From Negadavirga shengliensis (lineage in GTDB: Bacteria; Bacteroidota; Bacteroidia; Cytophagales; Cyclobacteriaceae), in the NCBI RefSeq assembly GCF_042652345.1, contig NZ_JBHSJJ010000003.1, forward strand, positions 124,001 through 188,000: 64,000 bases of DNA. The letters run 5' to 3'. The position numbers and the translations under genes are program-made. How positions within the stretch are numbered: the first letter of the stretch is position 1; each line of letters starts with the position of its first letter. The notes beneath the pieces were generated by a model that saw nothing but the letters and a program-made list of their open reading frames with translations, did not search any database and was not told the origin of the DNA. This document shows, piece after piece, positions 8,448 through 17,354 of this stretch.

Positions 8448-9179
8448 TTATATCTTCCTTTTCAATTCGAAATGCCTTCCCAGATAAACTTTTCTGACCT
8501 GTTCGTCTGATGCCAGATCTTCTGCAGTACCTGCTTTCAGAAGTTTGCCCTCAAACATGAGATAAGCCCTATCGGTAATGGACAGGGTTTCATTGACGTT
8601 ATGGTCTGTGATCAATATACCGATGTTTTTGTTTTTAAGTTTGGCCACGATGGTTTGAATCTCTTCCACAGCTATCGGGTCTACGCCGGCAAATGGTTCA
8701 TCCAGGAGCACGAATTTAGGGTCCACGGACAGTGCTCTGGCGATTTCGGTCCGCCGCCGCTCACCGCCCGAAAGTACCATTCCGAGGTTTTTGCGTACAT
8801 GTGTGAGGCTGAATTCTTCTAACAGGCTTTCTACTCTTTCCTTCTGTTCCCTTTTTGGCATGTCTGTCATTTCCAGAACTGCCTTGATGTTTTCTTCCAC
8901 CGTCAGTTTCCTGAACACGGAGGCTTCCTGTGCCAGGTAGCCGATACCCATTTTGGCTCTCTTATACATGGGAAGTGCAGTGATATCGGTTTTGTCTAGA
9001 TAGACTTTTCCGGAGTTGGGTTTGATCAGGCCCACAATCATATAGAAAGAAGTGGTCTTTCCCGCCCCATTAGGCCCAAGAAGCCCTACAATTTCTCCCT
9101 GTTCCAACATTACCGAAATATTGTTGACCACTTTTTTACCTTTGTATATCTTGACAAGGTTGTCTGCCCTTAATATCAT
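8448..9179 (-). CDS. lptB: LPS export ABC transporter ATP-binding protein LptB
   Basis: The ATPase that powers extraction of lipopolysaccharide from the inner membrane with LptF, LptG and LptC. At 243 residues it shows Walker A GPNGAGKTT (35-43), a Q-loop in YLAQEASVF, the signature LSGGERRR, Walker B FVLLDEPFAGVDP, and the switch histidine in LITDHN. The YLAQEASVFRKLTVEEN stretch and FAGVDPIAV are characteristic of LptB rather than of general ABC ATPases. Three bases separate it from recJ upstream, and the GH3 gene follows. Confidence 0.94.
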   Translation of the reverse strand: MILRADNLVKIYKGKKVVNNISVMLEQGEIVGLLGPNGAGKTTSFYMIVGLIKPNSGKVYLDKTDITALPMYKRAKMGIGYLAQEASVFRKLTVEENIKAVLEMTDMPKREQKERVESLLEEFSLTHVRKNLGMVLSGGERRRTEIARALSVDPKFVLLDEPFAGVDPIAVEEIQTIVAKLKNKNIGILITDHNVNETLSITDRAYLMFEGKLLKAGTAEDLASDEQVRKVYLGRHFELKRKI

Positions 9180-9182
9180 GAA

Positions 9183-10883
9183 TCAGTCAAATTTAATATC
9201 CTTCACGTATAACTGCAGGCTGCTGGTATTACGGAAGGTGTTTTCTCTTAATTCAAATGCAATATTAAACCGCATTTTACTGTTTAAAAAATCGTAGTAT
9301 TTGGCAAAGCCAAAACCTATACATACCGGACGGGTATTTTGGCCATCCTGTACGATCTCAAAACGGAGATGTTTGTCTTTTAATATCCTTACGTTTTCTG
9401 CGTATACCTGGTTGGCACAAAAAACCGGTTCGGCGTTGCCGGGCCCAAAAGGAGCCATTTGTTTCAGAATATTATAAAAGCGGTAATTGATCTGGTCCAA
9501 AATAAGTTCATCATCGATTTCCAGGGTTGGCTTGAGGTGGATTTCTGCAATACGCTGGCTTACCACTTCTTCAAATTTCAGTTGGAAAGCGGGGACATTT
9601 TCAACAGCAAGCGTGAGCCCCGCGGCATATTTATGTCCGCCAAACTGTTCTAATAAATCACTGCAGGCTTCTATGGCTTCATAAATATCAAAATTGAATA
9701 CAGATCTGGCACTTCCTGTGGCCTTGTTGTTTGACTCGGTCAGGATGATTGTGGGACGGTAGTATCTCTCAATGCACCTGGAGGCCACAATGCCGATCAC
9801 ACCCTTGTGCCAATCTTCCTTAAATAACACGGTGCTTTTAAAACTCCCATTGATTTCCCTTACCTGGATCATCTGTAAGGCTTCCTTGGTGATGTTTTCA
9901 TCGAAGTTCTTTCTGGCGGCATTGACATCTTCTACCAATTCGGCCCGCCTCACGGCTTCATCCAAATCTCTGGCTATGAGTAATTCAACGGATGCTTTGG
10001 CGTGTTCCAGTCTTCCTGAGGCATTGATGCGGGGACCGATTTTGAAAACAATATCAGTAATGTTGATGTCTTTGTCCACCTTGCCTTTTAGCATTAAGGC
10101 TTTTATGCCAGGCCGCGGGTTGTTATTGATCCGTTCCAGCCCATAGTAGGCCAAAATCCTGTTTTCCCCCGTGATGGGCACGATGTCTGACGCAATGCTT
10201 ACCGCAACGAGGTCAAGGTAAGAATACAGTGCAGCCGGGTTTTTACCTGATCTCATGGCAAGCGCCTGTATCAACTTGAAGCCTACCCCGCATCCACTCA
10301 GCTCTTTATAGGGATAAGGACAGTCAGGTCTTTTGGGATCCAGAACCGCAACGGCATCAGGCAGGAACTCTCCCGGTGTGTGATGGTCACAAATGATGAA
10401 ATCGACGCCTAAGGAATTGGCAAGTTTTATTTTATCAAGCGCTTTGATGCCACAGTCCAGGGACACCACCAGGTTGAATTTGTTGTCGGCGGCGTAGCAG
10501 ACTCCCTTTTCCGAAATGCCGTAGCCTTCCTTGTAGCGGTCAGGTATATAAAATGAGACGTTATCATAAAATTCGGTCAAGAAGCCATAAAATAAAGCAA
10601 CCGATGTGGTTCCGTCTACATCATAATCCCCGTAGATAAGTATTCTTTCCTGCTTAGTGATGGCTTCTGCCAGACGGGTTACCGCTTTGTCCATATCTTT
10701 CATAAGAAAGGGATCATGCAGTTTATCCAGATCCGGCCTGAAAAATTCCTTGGCTTTTTGGAAATCAGTTATACCCCTGTTCACCAGCATATTGGCCAAT
10801 GTCGGGTTGACATTGATCTCACTGCTGAGCTGTTCCACGGTATCAGGATTTGCCTTATCCTTTATTATCCATCTAAAATCCAT
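9183..10883 (-). CDS. recJ: single-stranded-DNA-specific exonuclease RecJ
   Basis: A 5'-3' exonuclease on single-stranded DNA used in recombination and mismatch repair. The DHH-superfamily motifs are present: YGDYDVDGTTS, SLDCG, CDHHTPGE and, further on, GPRINASGRL, followed by the DHHA1 RNA/DNA-binding region (GGHKYAAG) and a C-terminal OB-like domain. I take the ATG at 10883 (MDFRWIIKDK), which fits family N-termini better than the one 21 bases upstream. It is about 566 residues long. The gene is followed after only three bases by lptB. Confidence 0.93.
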   Translation of the reverse strand: MDFRWIIKDKANPDTVEQLSSEINVNPTLANMLVNRGITDFQKAKEFFRPDLDKLHDPFLMKDMDKAVTRLAEAITKQERILIYGDYDVDGTTSVALFYGFLTEFYDNVSFYIPDRYKEGYGISEKGVCYAADNKFNLVVSLDCGIKALDKIKLANSLGVDFIICDHHTPGEFLPDAVAVLDPKRPDCPYPYKELSGCGVGFKLIQALAMRSGKNPAALYSYLDLVAVSIASDIVPITGENRILAYYGLERINNNPRPGIKALMLKGKVDKDINITDIVFKIGPRINASGRLEHAKASVELLIARDLDEAVRRAELVEDVNAARKNFDENITKEALQMIQVREINGSFKSTVLFKEDWHKGVIGIVASRCIERYYRPTIILTESNNKATGSARSVFNFDIYEAIEACSDLLEQFGGHKYAAGLTLAVENVPAFQLKFEEVVSQRIAEIHLKPTLEIDDELILDQINYRFYNILKQMAPFGPGNAEPVFCANQVYAENVRILKDKHLRFEIVQDGQNTRPVCIGFGFAKYYDFLNSKMRFNIAFELRENTFRNTSSLQLYVKDIKFD

Positions 10884-10989
10884 AGGGTCGAAATTACAAA
10901 ACAAACCTGCTCGAAAGCCAAAAGTGGTTAATTATAATTGATGCAAAAAACAGGTTCACGAGGTGTGCTCCTCGATTGCTCCTTTGGAA

Positions 10990-11610
10990 TCAATCGATTA
11001 CCTGATCCAAGACCTCTTTCAGGGCCACACGTTTGCCATCCTTATAAGGAACAATCCATGCCTCCTTTACGCCGATTTTGCGTAATTTTTTCTTAAAAAG
11101 ATTGGCGTTATCATAATCCCTGAACTGGCCCAAAATGTATTTGATATAGCCGTCTTCATCAATGATTTCGAGATCACTCCCCTGCTGGGTCATATTTCTC
11201 AGATCATAATCGTCAAACGCTCCCAATTGTACACGAAAGACCACGCCTTTCTCCCACTCCGGATCAGATACTTTTCTTTTCCCGGATTGCTCATCATTCT
11301 TCAAAGCATCGACCTGACTTTGTGCCTGGATAAGCGAAGCCGAGAGTCTTTGTATTTCTTTATCCTTCTTTTCACCGGATTCTTGAAGTTCTTTTGCTTT
11401 TCTTTCCAGCGTATTATTTTCCTTTTTTACGGTTTCGTAACCTTCCACTACAGTCTTAAACTGTTCTGCGCTCATCTCTTTTTTTTGTTGCTCCCATTGC
11501 CGTTGTTCTGATTTACTTAACTGGGAAGCGGTTTTCGGCGAACAGCTGAAAAGAAGAATGATCATAATCATAAAAGATGGCAACAGTATTTTTACAGTAC
11601 CCATTTTCAA
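10990..11610 (-). CDS. SPOR-like domain lipoprotein with coiled coil
   Basis: A 206-residue envelope protein. The first 23 residues form a lipoprotein signal (hydrophobic run ending LLFSC), then comes a charged, glutamine- and lysine-rich coiled coil to about residue 105, and a C-terminal domain of about 75 residues (FRVQLGAFDDYD through VKEAWIVPY) that resembles a SPOR domain, which binds denuded peptidoglycan. A role in cell-envelope or division-site work is an inference. Similar Bacteroidota proteins are sometimes labelled ezrin/radixin/moesin-like only because of the coiled coil. Confidence 0.8.
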   Translation of the reverse strand: MKMGTVKILLPSFMIMIILLFSCSPKTASQLSKSEQRQWEQQKKEMSAEQFKTVVEGYETVKKENNTLERKAKELQESGEKKDKEIQRLSASLIQAQSQVDALKNDEQSGKRKVSDPEWEKGVVFRVQLGAFDDYDLRNMTQQGSDLEIIDEDGYIKYILGQFRDYDNANLFKKKLRKIGVKEAWIVPYKDGKRVALKEVLDQVID

Positions 11611-11697
11611 TTTGTTTTGATAACAATTAAGCTTAAAATATATCCATTAAATTACAAAAAATAAACGGTTATTTATTTTTGAAGTATAAAATGGGCA

Positions 11698-11727
11698 GAA
11701 AAAAAGCAGTGACAATTGCCACTGCTT
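11698..11727 (-). terminator. rho-independent terminator of lipA
   Basis: A perfect 8-bp stem (AAGCAGTG at 11704-11711 with CACTGCTT at 11720-11727) closes an 8-base loop. Read on the minus strand it is followed by a run of at least seven T. It lies 19 bases beyond the lipA stop. Confidence 0.85.
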
Positions 11728-11745
11728 AAAAATATGATGCTGCCG

Positions 11746-12624
11746 TCAGACGTTGACATGTTTTTCCGCATGATAGGAGGATCTTACCAGCGGTCCTGAT
11801 TCCACATATTTTAATCCTCTCTTCAATCCTTCCTCCCTATAAGCGTCAAACTGGTCGGGGTGGATGAATGCGGCAACTTCAATGTGCATCTTAGTGGGCT
11901 GGAGATATTGGCCCAAAGTGAGAATGTCACATCCATGCGCTACCAGGTCGTCCATGGCTTTGTGTACTTCGTCTTCTTTCTCTCCCAAACCCAGCATGAT
12001 TCCGGTTTTGGTACGTTTCCCGTATTCTTTTGTCAATTTAATCTGTTCCAGAGATCGTACGTATTTGGCTTGGGGCCTTACCCTTCTGTAAAGACGCTCT
12101 ACAGTTTCCATGTTGTGGGAGACCACTTCCTGTCCCGCACTTATCATCCGGTATAAGGCATCCCAATTCCCTTTTACGTCAGGAATAAGCGTTTCAATGG
12201 TTGTGGAAGGTGAAAGCCTTTTAGTTTCCACCACCGTCTGATACCATATTTCGGCTCCCCTGTCTTTAAGTTCGTCTCTGTTGACAGAAGTGATGACAGC
12301 ATGTTTGACCCCCATCAGGTGAATGGCCTCCGCTACCCTTCTGGGCTCATCGGCATCATATTCGGGCGGTCTGCCGGTGGCTACCGCACAGAAAGAGCAG
12401 GATCTGGTACAGACGTTGCCCAGTATCATAAAAGTAGCGGTACCTGCTCCCCAGCATTCTCCCATATTGGGACAATTGCCGCTTTCACAGATGGTATGCA
12501 GTTTATGTTCGTCAACCAATTTCCGGACTTTCGCATATTCTTTTCCGACAGGGAGCTTTACCCTTAACCAATTGGGTTTTTTTCTTTTGGTGCTTTCTTC
12601 GGAAATAACAGGTAATTCTATCAT
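11746..12624 (-). CDS. lipA: lipoyl synthase
   Basis: A radical-SAM enzyme that inserts two sulfur atoms into protein-bound octanoyl groups to make lipoyl cofactor. The auxiliary cluster cysteines CESGNCPNMGEC (Cys46, 51, 57) and the radical-SAM motif CTRSCSFC (Cys72, 76, 79) are both intact, and the C-terminal RSSYHAE motif carries the conserved serine ligand. At 292 residues it has the usual length. It stands alone with its own terminator. GcvP in this window belongs to the glycine cleavage complex, whose H protein needs lipoate. Confidence 0.96.
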   Translation of the reverse strand: MIELPVISEESTKRKKPNWLRVKLPVGKEYAKVRKLVDEHKLHTICESGNCPNMGECWGAGTATFMILGNVCTRSCSFCAVATGRPPEYDADEPRRVAEAIHLMGVKHAVITSVNRDELKDRGAEIWYQTVVETKRLSPSTTIETLIPDVKGNWDALYRMISAGQEVVSHNMETVERLYRRVRPQAKYVRSLEQIKLTKEYGKRTKTGIMLGLGEKEDEVHKAMDDLVAHGCDILTLGQYLQPTKMHIEVAAFIHPDQFDAYREEGLKRGLKYVESGPLVRSSYHAEKHVNV

Positions 12625-12688
12625 GGCGATACTTTAGATGAGCACAAAATTAATTATTCTTGGGCTATCCCCAAAACCTTGAAGTGAC

Positions 12689-13411
12689 CTACCTTCTGAA
12701 CCCATAGAACAAGGTGAAATAAACAGACTGAAATATCTGCCTGTTCTCTGTGGTAGGCATCAAAGGGATTTCCTTATTAAAACCTTCAAGGAGGTAACCG
12801 AGTTCCACGCCGGTTACATTGGATTTGAAAAAGCCAAATTCAAAGGACATGGCTGCTTTGGCATGGCCTCCAAAGGCAATTTCAGAATCCCCTATGCCTT
12901 CAAAGAGCCTTCCGGGACCGAGTACGTTGAAACGGCTCTGGTGGATGGACGGGTCGTATTGTTGCCGGATGGTCTCTGTTCTGCTCAGTGAATATTCGAT
13001 AAAATAAGGGGAAATCAATCCCAAAGTCGGACCTATGGCTCCCAGGGCGGAAATCTGTACCCCCTGATGGGGAGCTTTTTTAAAGAGCAGCACTTCTCTG
13101 CCGTATTGCGGCCGGATGACATAGAGGTAGTTGGATTTTCCGAAAATATAGCTGTTGCCCAGCACTGTGTTGTACCTTACCTCTTTGGGGTTTTTTACAT
13201 TCGCCAGTTCCAAGGCGAAAAATTGAAAAAGATTGTCGTCGATCCTTGATCCGATTTTCAGGTTTATCCCGCCGATCAGCCCGCCGTTTGTGTTTTTGTT
13301 AATGCCAAACAATACTTCCTTATCATAATCATAATCACCGGCGTCTTCCCTCTGGGCAAACGCGAATGAATTCAAACAGCAAAGAAAAAGCAGTAAGACA
13401 GGATATTTCAT
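12689..13411 (-). CDS. predicted outer-membrane beta-barrel protein
   Basis: A protein of about 240 residues with a clear signal peptide (MKYPVLLLFLCCLNSFAFAQ, cleavage after the AFA motif). I prefer the ATG at 13411 to the one 12 bases upstream. The mature part alternates aromatic or hydrophobic residues with polar ones and ends in an aromatic-rich strand (SVYFTLFYGFRR), as in small outer-membrane barrels. No specific family was recognised. It lies divergent to the OsmC gene and downstream has no clear partner. Confidence 0.75.
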   Translation of the reverse strand: MKYPVLLLFLCCLNSFAFAQREDAGDYDYDKEVLFGINKNTNGGLIGGINLKIGSRIDDNLFQFFALELANVKNPKEVRYNTVLGNSYIFGKSNYLYVIRPQYGREVLLFKKAPHQGVQISALGAIGPTLGLISPYFIEYSLSRTETIRQQYDPSIHQSRFNVLGPGRLFEGIGDSEIAFGGHAKAAMSFEFGFFKSNVTGVELGYLLEGFNKEIPLMPTTENRQIFQSVYFTLFYGFRR

Positions 13412-13490
13412 TTCAGTGGCCATACATGATCATGAATTTAACGCTAAATTTGTACCATTGTTTGGATTGTGAATTAAAAATAATCAGATT

Positions 13491-13895
13491 ATGCCAACTA
13501 TCAAAAGCAGTTACCAGGGAAATCTTAGAACCAGGGCCGAACACCTGCAGTCGGGTGAGCAGATCATCACCGATGCCCCTGTGGACAACAACGGAAAGGG
13601 TGAGGCTTTTTCTCCGACAGATCTGGTGGCCGGGGCTTTGGGGAGCTGCATGGTGACCATCATGGGAATAATAGCGGAACGCGAAGGGTTACACCTGGAA
13701 GGGCTTGCCTGGGAAATAACCAAAGTAATGCAGGCCAATCCTCGGAAAATTCAGGAGATCATTGTTGACATGAATTGGGAGAAACCTATAAAAGATGATA
13801 AATTACTTCAAAAATTAAAAAATGCGGCGAAAACTTGTCCTGTGGCGTTGAGCCTTCATCCTGATATAAAACAGACCGTAAACTTTAATTTTTGA
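13491..13895 (+). CDS. OsmC/Ohr-family peroxide-reducing protein
   Basis: A 134-residue OsmC-family protein, a thiol peroxidase that reduces organic hydroperoxides. The two reactive cysteines sit in the family context at GSCMVT (Cys53) and KTCPVA (Cys116), and the SPTDLVAGALG segment precedes the first. The length is typical. Whether it prefers organic peroxides (Ohr) or has a broader OsmC-like role cannot be settled here. It is a monocistronic-looking gene between two divergent neighbours. Confidence 0.9.
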   Translation: MPTIKSSYQGNLRTRAEHLQSGEQIITDAPVDNNGKGEAFSPTDLVAGALGSCMVTIMGIIAEREGLHLEGLAWEITKVMQANPRKIQEIIVDMNWEKPIKDDKLLQKLKNAAKTCPVALSLHPDIKQTVNFNF

Positions 13896-13983
13896 TAGAC
13901 AGAAAATTCTTTGATTTTTTTGTAGCGTTTTCCTGATTGGATGCGTCATTGTAATACACCTGCGATATAACAAATAAACGCTT

Positions 13984-14532
13984 TTGGAGACAGACCTTAT
14001 ACAAGAAGCCAAAAATGGGGATCCGAGATCGTTAGAAAGGCTTTATAAGCACTTTTATGGCTATGCTATGAGTATTGCCCTAAGGTACTCCGGAAACAGG
14101 GAAGAGGCATGTGAAATTGTAAACGACAGCTTCATGAAAGTGTTTGATAATATAGAGCAATTTTCAGTAGGAAATTCTTTTAAAGGATGGTTCAGGAAAA
14201 TTCTTATCAATACTTCGGTGGACTATTATAGAAAAAACTTCAAATACAATTCCACATTGGATATTGAGAAGGCAACTGCGGAAACGTATGATCCCAATGT
14301 GATTGATGAATTGTCCCAAAAAGACATTCTGTACCTTTTGGGACAACTTCCGGAAGTACTGAGAATAATTTTCAACATGTATGAGATTGAAGGCTATAAG
14401 CACGATGAAATCAGTGAAAGACTGGGTATACCATCCAGTACTTGTAGAACTTATTTGGCCAGAGCCAAAGAAAAATTGAGGGAGAAAGTGATAGCGTTAA
14501 ACCATATAAGAAATGAAGGAGCAGTTCGATAA
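13984..14532 (+). CDS. ECF-type RNA polymerase sigma factor
   Basis: A 182-residue extracytoplasmic-function sigma factor. Region 2 (about residues 8-75) contains YAMSIALRYSGNREEACEIV and the DxFMKVFDN helix, and region 4 (about 120-172) has the helix-turn-helix GYKHDEISERLGIPSSTCRTYL. The frame opens with TTG at 13984, since no ATG precedes region 2. The last 20 bases overlap the next gene, which suggests translational coupling with its likely partner. It probably directs a small regulon in response to envelope signals sensed by the downstream protein. Confidence 0.9.
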   Translation: METDLIQEAKNGDPRSLERLYKHFYGYAMSIALRYSGNREEACEIVNDSFMKVFDNIEQFSVGNSFKGWFRKILINTSVDYYRKNFKYNSTLDIEKATAETYDPNVIDELSQKDILYLLGQLPEVLRIIFNMYEIEGYKHDEISERLGIPSSTCRTYLARAKEKLREKVIALNHIRNEGAVR

Positions 14533-15862
14533 AAGGCTGGTGGAGAAAATCAAAAGCTCCTTCGATCATCATGAGGAGCCGTTTGATCCCAGGGAATGGG
14601 AAAAGCTTTCCAAGGCTTATTTTAAGCCTAAGAGAAAGGGATGGGTGGCTTTTTGGCCGTTTGTGACTGCTGGCATTGCCGCCAGCCTCCTATTGGTTTT
14701 GGTATATTTCCCAAAACAGGACGACATTGAAAATCACTTGAGATCACTTTCAGATTCCCTATCCCTGGAGAAAACCCCCACGATTACGGAAGCAGAAAGG
14801 GATTCCTTTGAAAAATCCAAAGAGATTCAAAACGATTCGGGACAAAGGGTTGAAGGGGAACGGAATGTGGCGGCAGTATCCCCTGTGGATAAACCAAGCA
14901 GTGATGTGGAGGAAATAACCGGGGCTCTCTCGCGGGTGGCTGATGGTGTACCGGTCGCGGAAACCGGGGACACACCTTCGGTCGTAGATATGGCTTCCTT
15001 GGATGCTTCAATAGAAAAAATAGCGCAGGAATCAGAGCAGGATCTTTTAGCACTTACAGATGATACGAAGGAACAATCAGAGGCAGGGTTGCTGGAAAGG
15101 AAAGAAGGAAGTTCTTCTATGGAAGAGACGGAAGCGCAGTCGGTGATTGACCAGTGGAAGGCGGAAAATCAGGCAGATGTTTTTTCAGGAAGTGAGAATG
15201 AAAGCCGGTCGGAGTCTTTAAAACTGGGCCTGATGGTTTCCCCTCAGGCCAACTCCAATCCGGTATCCGGCATGAACCTTGGAGCCGGGATTATGTCAGA
15301 ATTTTCACTTTCCAGAAAACTCAAGCTGGACGTGGGGATAGCTTATGCAAGGCAAAACCTCAATCCCCAGAACATCCAACAGGTAAGGACTACATTGATG
15401 GCCGATGCCATGACCAACAGCAATTTCATCGCTTCCAGTTACGAGTTGAATTTTGCCAGTTTGGACATACCCGTGAATCTTAAGTATAAAGTATTGGAGA
15501 AAGATAAAACCGGGCTTTACCTGATCACAGGCCTGTCCAGCATGGTTTACCTGGACCAAAAAACAGTGGAGACGGTCCAGACCAATTCTTTGTTTAGAAC
15601 CAATACGGCTGCCGGTGGTCTGGAATTCGCCCAGTCAGTTCAGGAATTCAGCAACGTGGTTACACCGCAGTCGGGAGAAAATTCCGCGGATTTGGCAGGG
15701 ATGCTAAACCTTTCTTTCGGGTATGAGTATAAACTCAATAATGAGCTGTTTATTTCATTCGAGCCGTTTTATAAATTGCCGCTTGGGAATCTTACTTTTG
15801 TCAACCAGCAGTTTTCTATCGGGGGATTAAACCTTCGAATGAACTTTAACCTTAAAAAATGA
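14513..15862 (+). CDS. sigma-linked single-pass membrane protein with C-terminal beta-barrel-like domain
   Basis: A 449-residue protein encoded overlapping the ECF sigma gene. A basic, charged N-terminus (1-43) would lie in the cytoplasm, one hydrophobic segment (about 44-66) follows, then about 170 residues of acidic, low-complexity linker, and a C-terminal domain from about residue 236. That domain has alternating beta-strand patterns (GLMVSPQ, LGAGIMSEFSLS, LDVGIAYARQNL) and ends ...GGLNLRMNFNLKK, as in outer-membrane barrels. Position and topology suggest an anti-sigma factor, but no defined anti-sigma motif was recognised. The barrel could sit in the outer membrane or be a periplasmic look-alike. 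Confidence 0.75.
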   Translation: MKEQFDKRLVEKIKSSFDHHEEPFDPREWEKLSKAYFKPKRKGWVAFWPFVTAGIAASLLLVLVYFPKQDDIENHLRSLSDSLSLEKTPTITEAERDSFEKSKEIQNDSGQRVEGERNVAAVSPVDKPSSDVEEITGALSRVADGVPVAETGDTPSVVDMASLDASIEKIAQESEQDLLALTDDTKEQSEAGLLERKEGSSSMEETEAQSVIDQWKAENQADVFSGSENESRSESLKLGLMVSPQANSNPVSGMNLGAGIMSEFSLSRKLKLDVGIAYARQNLNPQNIQQVRTTLMADAMTNSNFIASSYELNFASLDIPVNLKYKVLEKDKTGLYLITGLSSMVYLDQKTVETVQTNSLFRTNTAAGGLEFAQSVQEFSNVVTPQSGENSADLAGMLNLSFGYEYKLNNELFISFEPFYKLPLGNLTFVNQQFSIGGLNLRMNFNLKK

Positions 15863-15893
15863 AAACAAACCATACTTCAATATAATGATTACA

Positions 15894-16838
15894 ATGAGTA
15901 AATATGCTTTAAGTTTAGGTCTGATTCTGTTGATGACCGCTTGTTTGAAGGAAACAGAATCGGAACTTGAAAGGGCCATAGAGCGTGATAACGCCATTAT
16001 GGAGAATTACATCAATAGCAACAACATTGATGCTACAAAAACCCAGCAGGGATTTTATTACCGAAAAATCAATGAGGAACCTGGTGGACCCCAGTTTGTA
16101 AACGGCGACCATGTGGGCATTTATTATGAGATAAAAACCATAGATGGGCATCTGATTGATTCCCATCTGGATGAGTCAAAAGAACCTGTTATTTTTAAAA
16201 TAAGTAATGAAGGGATATGGCCCATCGTGTTGGGACATGCTGCCCTTTTGGCCCGTGAAGGGGAGGAGTTGATGGTTTATTCACCGTCTTATTTGGCCTT
16301 TGGGAATTATAGCTACCAGCAGTTGATTCTTGCCGCATCTAATTTGGTAATCAAGGTAAAATATGTCAAAAAATATTCAGAGAGCGAGCTCAGGGCGCGG
16401 GAGGAAGAAATGATTCAGCAATATATTGAGGAAAACGAGTTGGAAGGCTTTGAACTGATAGATACGGGAATCTATGCCCGGACAGTTGCAGCCGGGGACG
16501 ATAGCAAAAGCCTTTCTAAAACAGGAAGCAATGTGTCCTTTAATTTTAAGCTTTATGAGCTCGGAGCTTCCGCAGTCACATTTGAGTCAACCACCGCTAC
16601 CAGGCCTACAGTCTCTGTTGGAAACTCACCTCTTGAATTTTTGAATAAAAGCTTGAATGGGGTATATCCTGATGAAAAGATAGAAGTGATTGCCACCTCT
16701 TTTGCTTCCTATGACGGATCCATTCAAATAGTGCCCAAGGTAATTCGAAAGGATTTGGTGGATAAGGGAGAGCAGATTGACTTGGTGAAACCCTTTACAC
16801 CTATATTTTTTGAAGCGGAAATAGTCTCCGTACAGTAA
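15894..16838 (+). CDS. FKBP-type peptidyl-prolyl isomerase-like lipoprotein
   Basis: A lipoprotein of about 314 residues with a signal ending LLMTAC. Its first half has FKBP-like features (VNGDHVGIYYEIKTIDG, then LIDSH and a VLGHAALLAREGEELMVYSPSYLAFG stretch), and a second, more divergent domain follows. Proteins of this kind, including GldI in gliding bacteria, fold exported proteins. Key FKBP active-site aromatics are not all evident, so it may act mainly as a chaperone. I use the ATG at 15894, with an alternative at 15885. It follows the sigma and barrel genes by about 30 bases and ends at a terminator, so it may be the last gene of one transcript. Confidence 0.78.
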   Translation: MSKYALSLGLILLMTACLKETESELERAIERDNAIMENYINSNNIDATKTQQGFYYRKINEEPGGPQFVNGDHVGIYYEIKTIDGHLIDSHLDESKEPVIFKISNEGIWPIVLGHAALLAREGEELMVYSPSYLAFGNYSYQQLILAASNLVIKVKYVKKYSESELRAREEEMIQQYIEENELEGFELIDTGIYARTVAAGDDSKSLSKTGSNVSFNFKLYELGASAVTFESTTATRPTVSVGNSPLEFLNKSLNGVYPDEKIEVIATSFASYDGSIQIVPKVIRKDLVDKGEQIDLVKPFTPIFFEAEIVSVQ

Positions 16839-16869
16839 GGAAAATAGATGCCCATTTTTTTGTTCAGGA

Positions 16870-16897
16870 AAAGCCCGGTTCTTTGCCGGGCTTTTTT
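16870..16897. terminator. bidirectional rho-independent terminator
   Basis: AAAGCCCGG (16870-16878) pairs with CCGGGCTTT (16886-16894) around a 7-base loop, followed on the plus strand by a T run. It ends the FKBP gene and lies at the stop of the opposite-strand membrane protein, whose 3' end it touches. Confidence 0.9.
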
Positions 16898-17354
16898 ATC
16901 CCCAGACATGTTTGAACAAAGGGAGATCAACAATTTGGTGAATGGTAAGCCCAAAAAAAAGCGCCCAAAACATACCGCTTAGGGCCATGCTGAAGATGAT
17001 TTTTTTCTTGTCAATGCCAAAGGATGATAAGATAATAGTTCCCCCGATAGGTGTAAAAATCAAAGGAGTAAGTGTGGCTATCCCCCATACCCCGAACTTT
17101 TGCCATATTTTAATGATGTTTCGGGTGCGTCGGGTAAACCTTTTTTGTTTTTTTTTGATTTTAATGGTCCATGTTTTTCTTATCCATTCACCCAGGTAAG
17201 TAAAGGCAATGACAGAAGTCATCATCCCCGAAACTGTGACCAGTTCGATTTCTATAATGCTGTAACCTGCCGCAGTTCCCAGCAAAGGACCTGCAATAAA
17301 TTTGAACAGGCAAAGAATATAGATTCCGAAGAAAGTTGCCAGGTATTCAATCAT
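16896..17354 (-). CDS. small multi-span membrane protein (small multidrug export family-like)
   Basis: A 152-residue membrane protein with hydrophobic segments at about 1-25, 35-60, 88-112 and 120-145, split by a strongly basic loop (KIKKKQKRFTRRTRNIIK). The pattern LTPLIFTPIGGTIILSSFG resembles the family called small multidrug export protein, whose real function is poorly defined. The gene overlaps the upstream exchanger gene by four bases, so the two are probably translated together, although a functional link is not obvious. Confidence 0.6.
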   Translation of the reverse strand: MIEYLATFFGIYILCLFKFIAGPLLGTAAGYSIIEIELVTVSGMMTSVIAFTYLGEWIRKTWTIKIKKKQKRFTRRTRNIIKIWQKFGVWGIATLTPLIFTPIGGTIILSSFGIDKKKIIFSMALSGMFWALFFGLTIHQIVDLPLFKHVWG

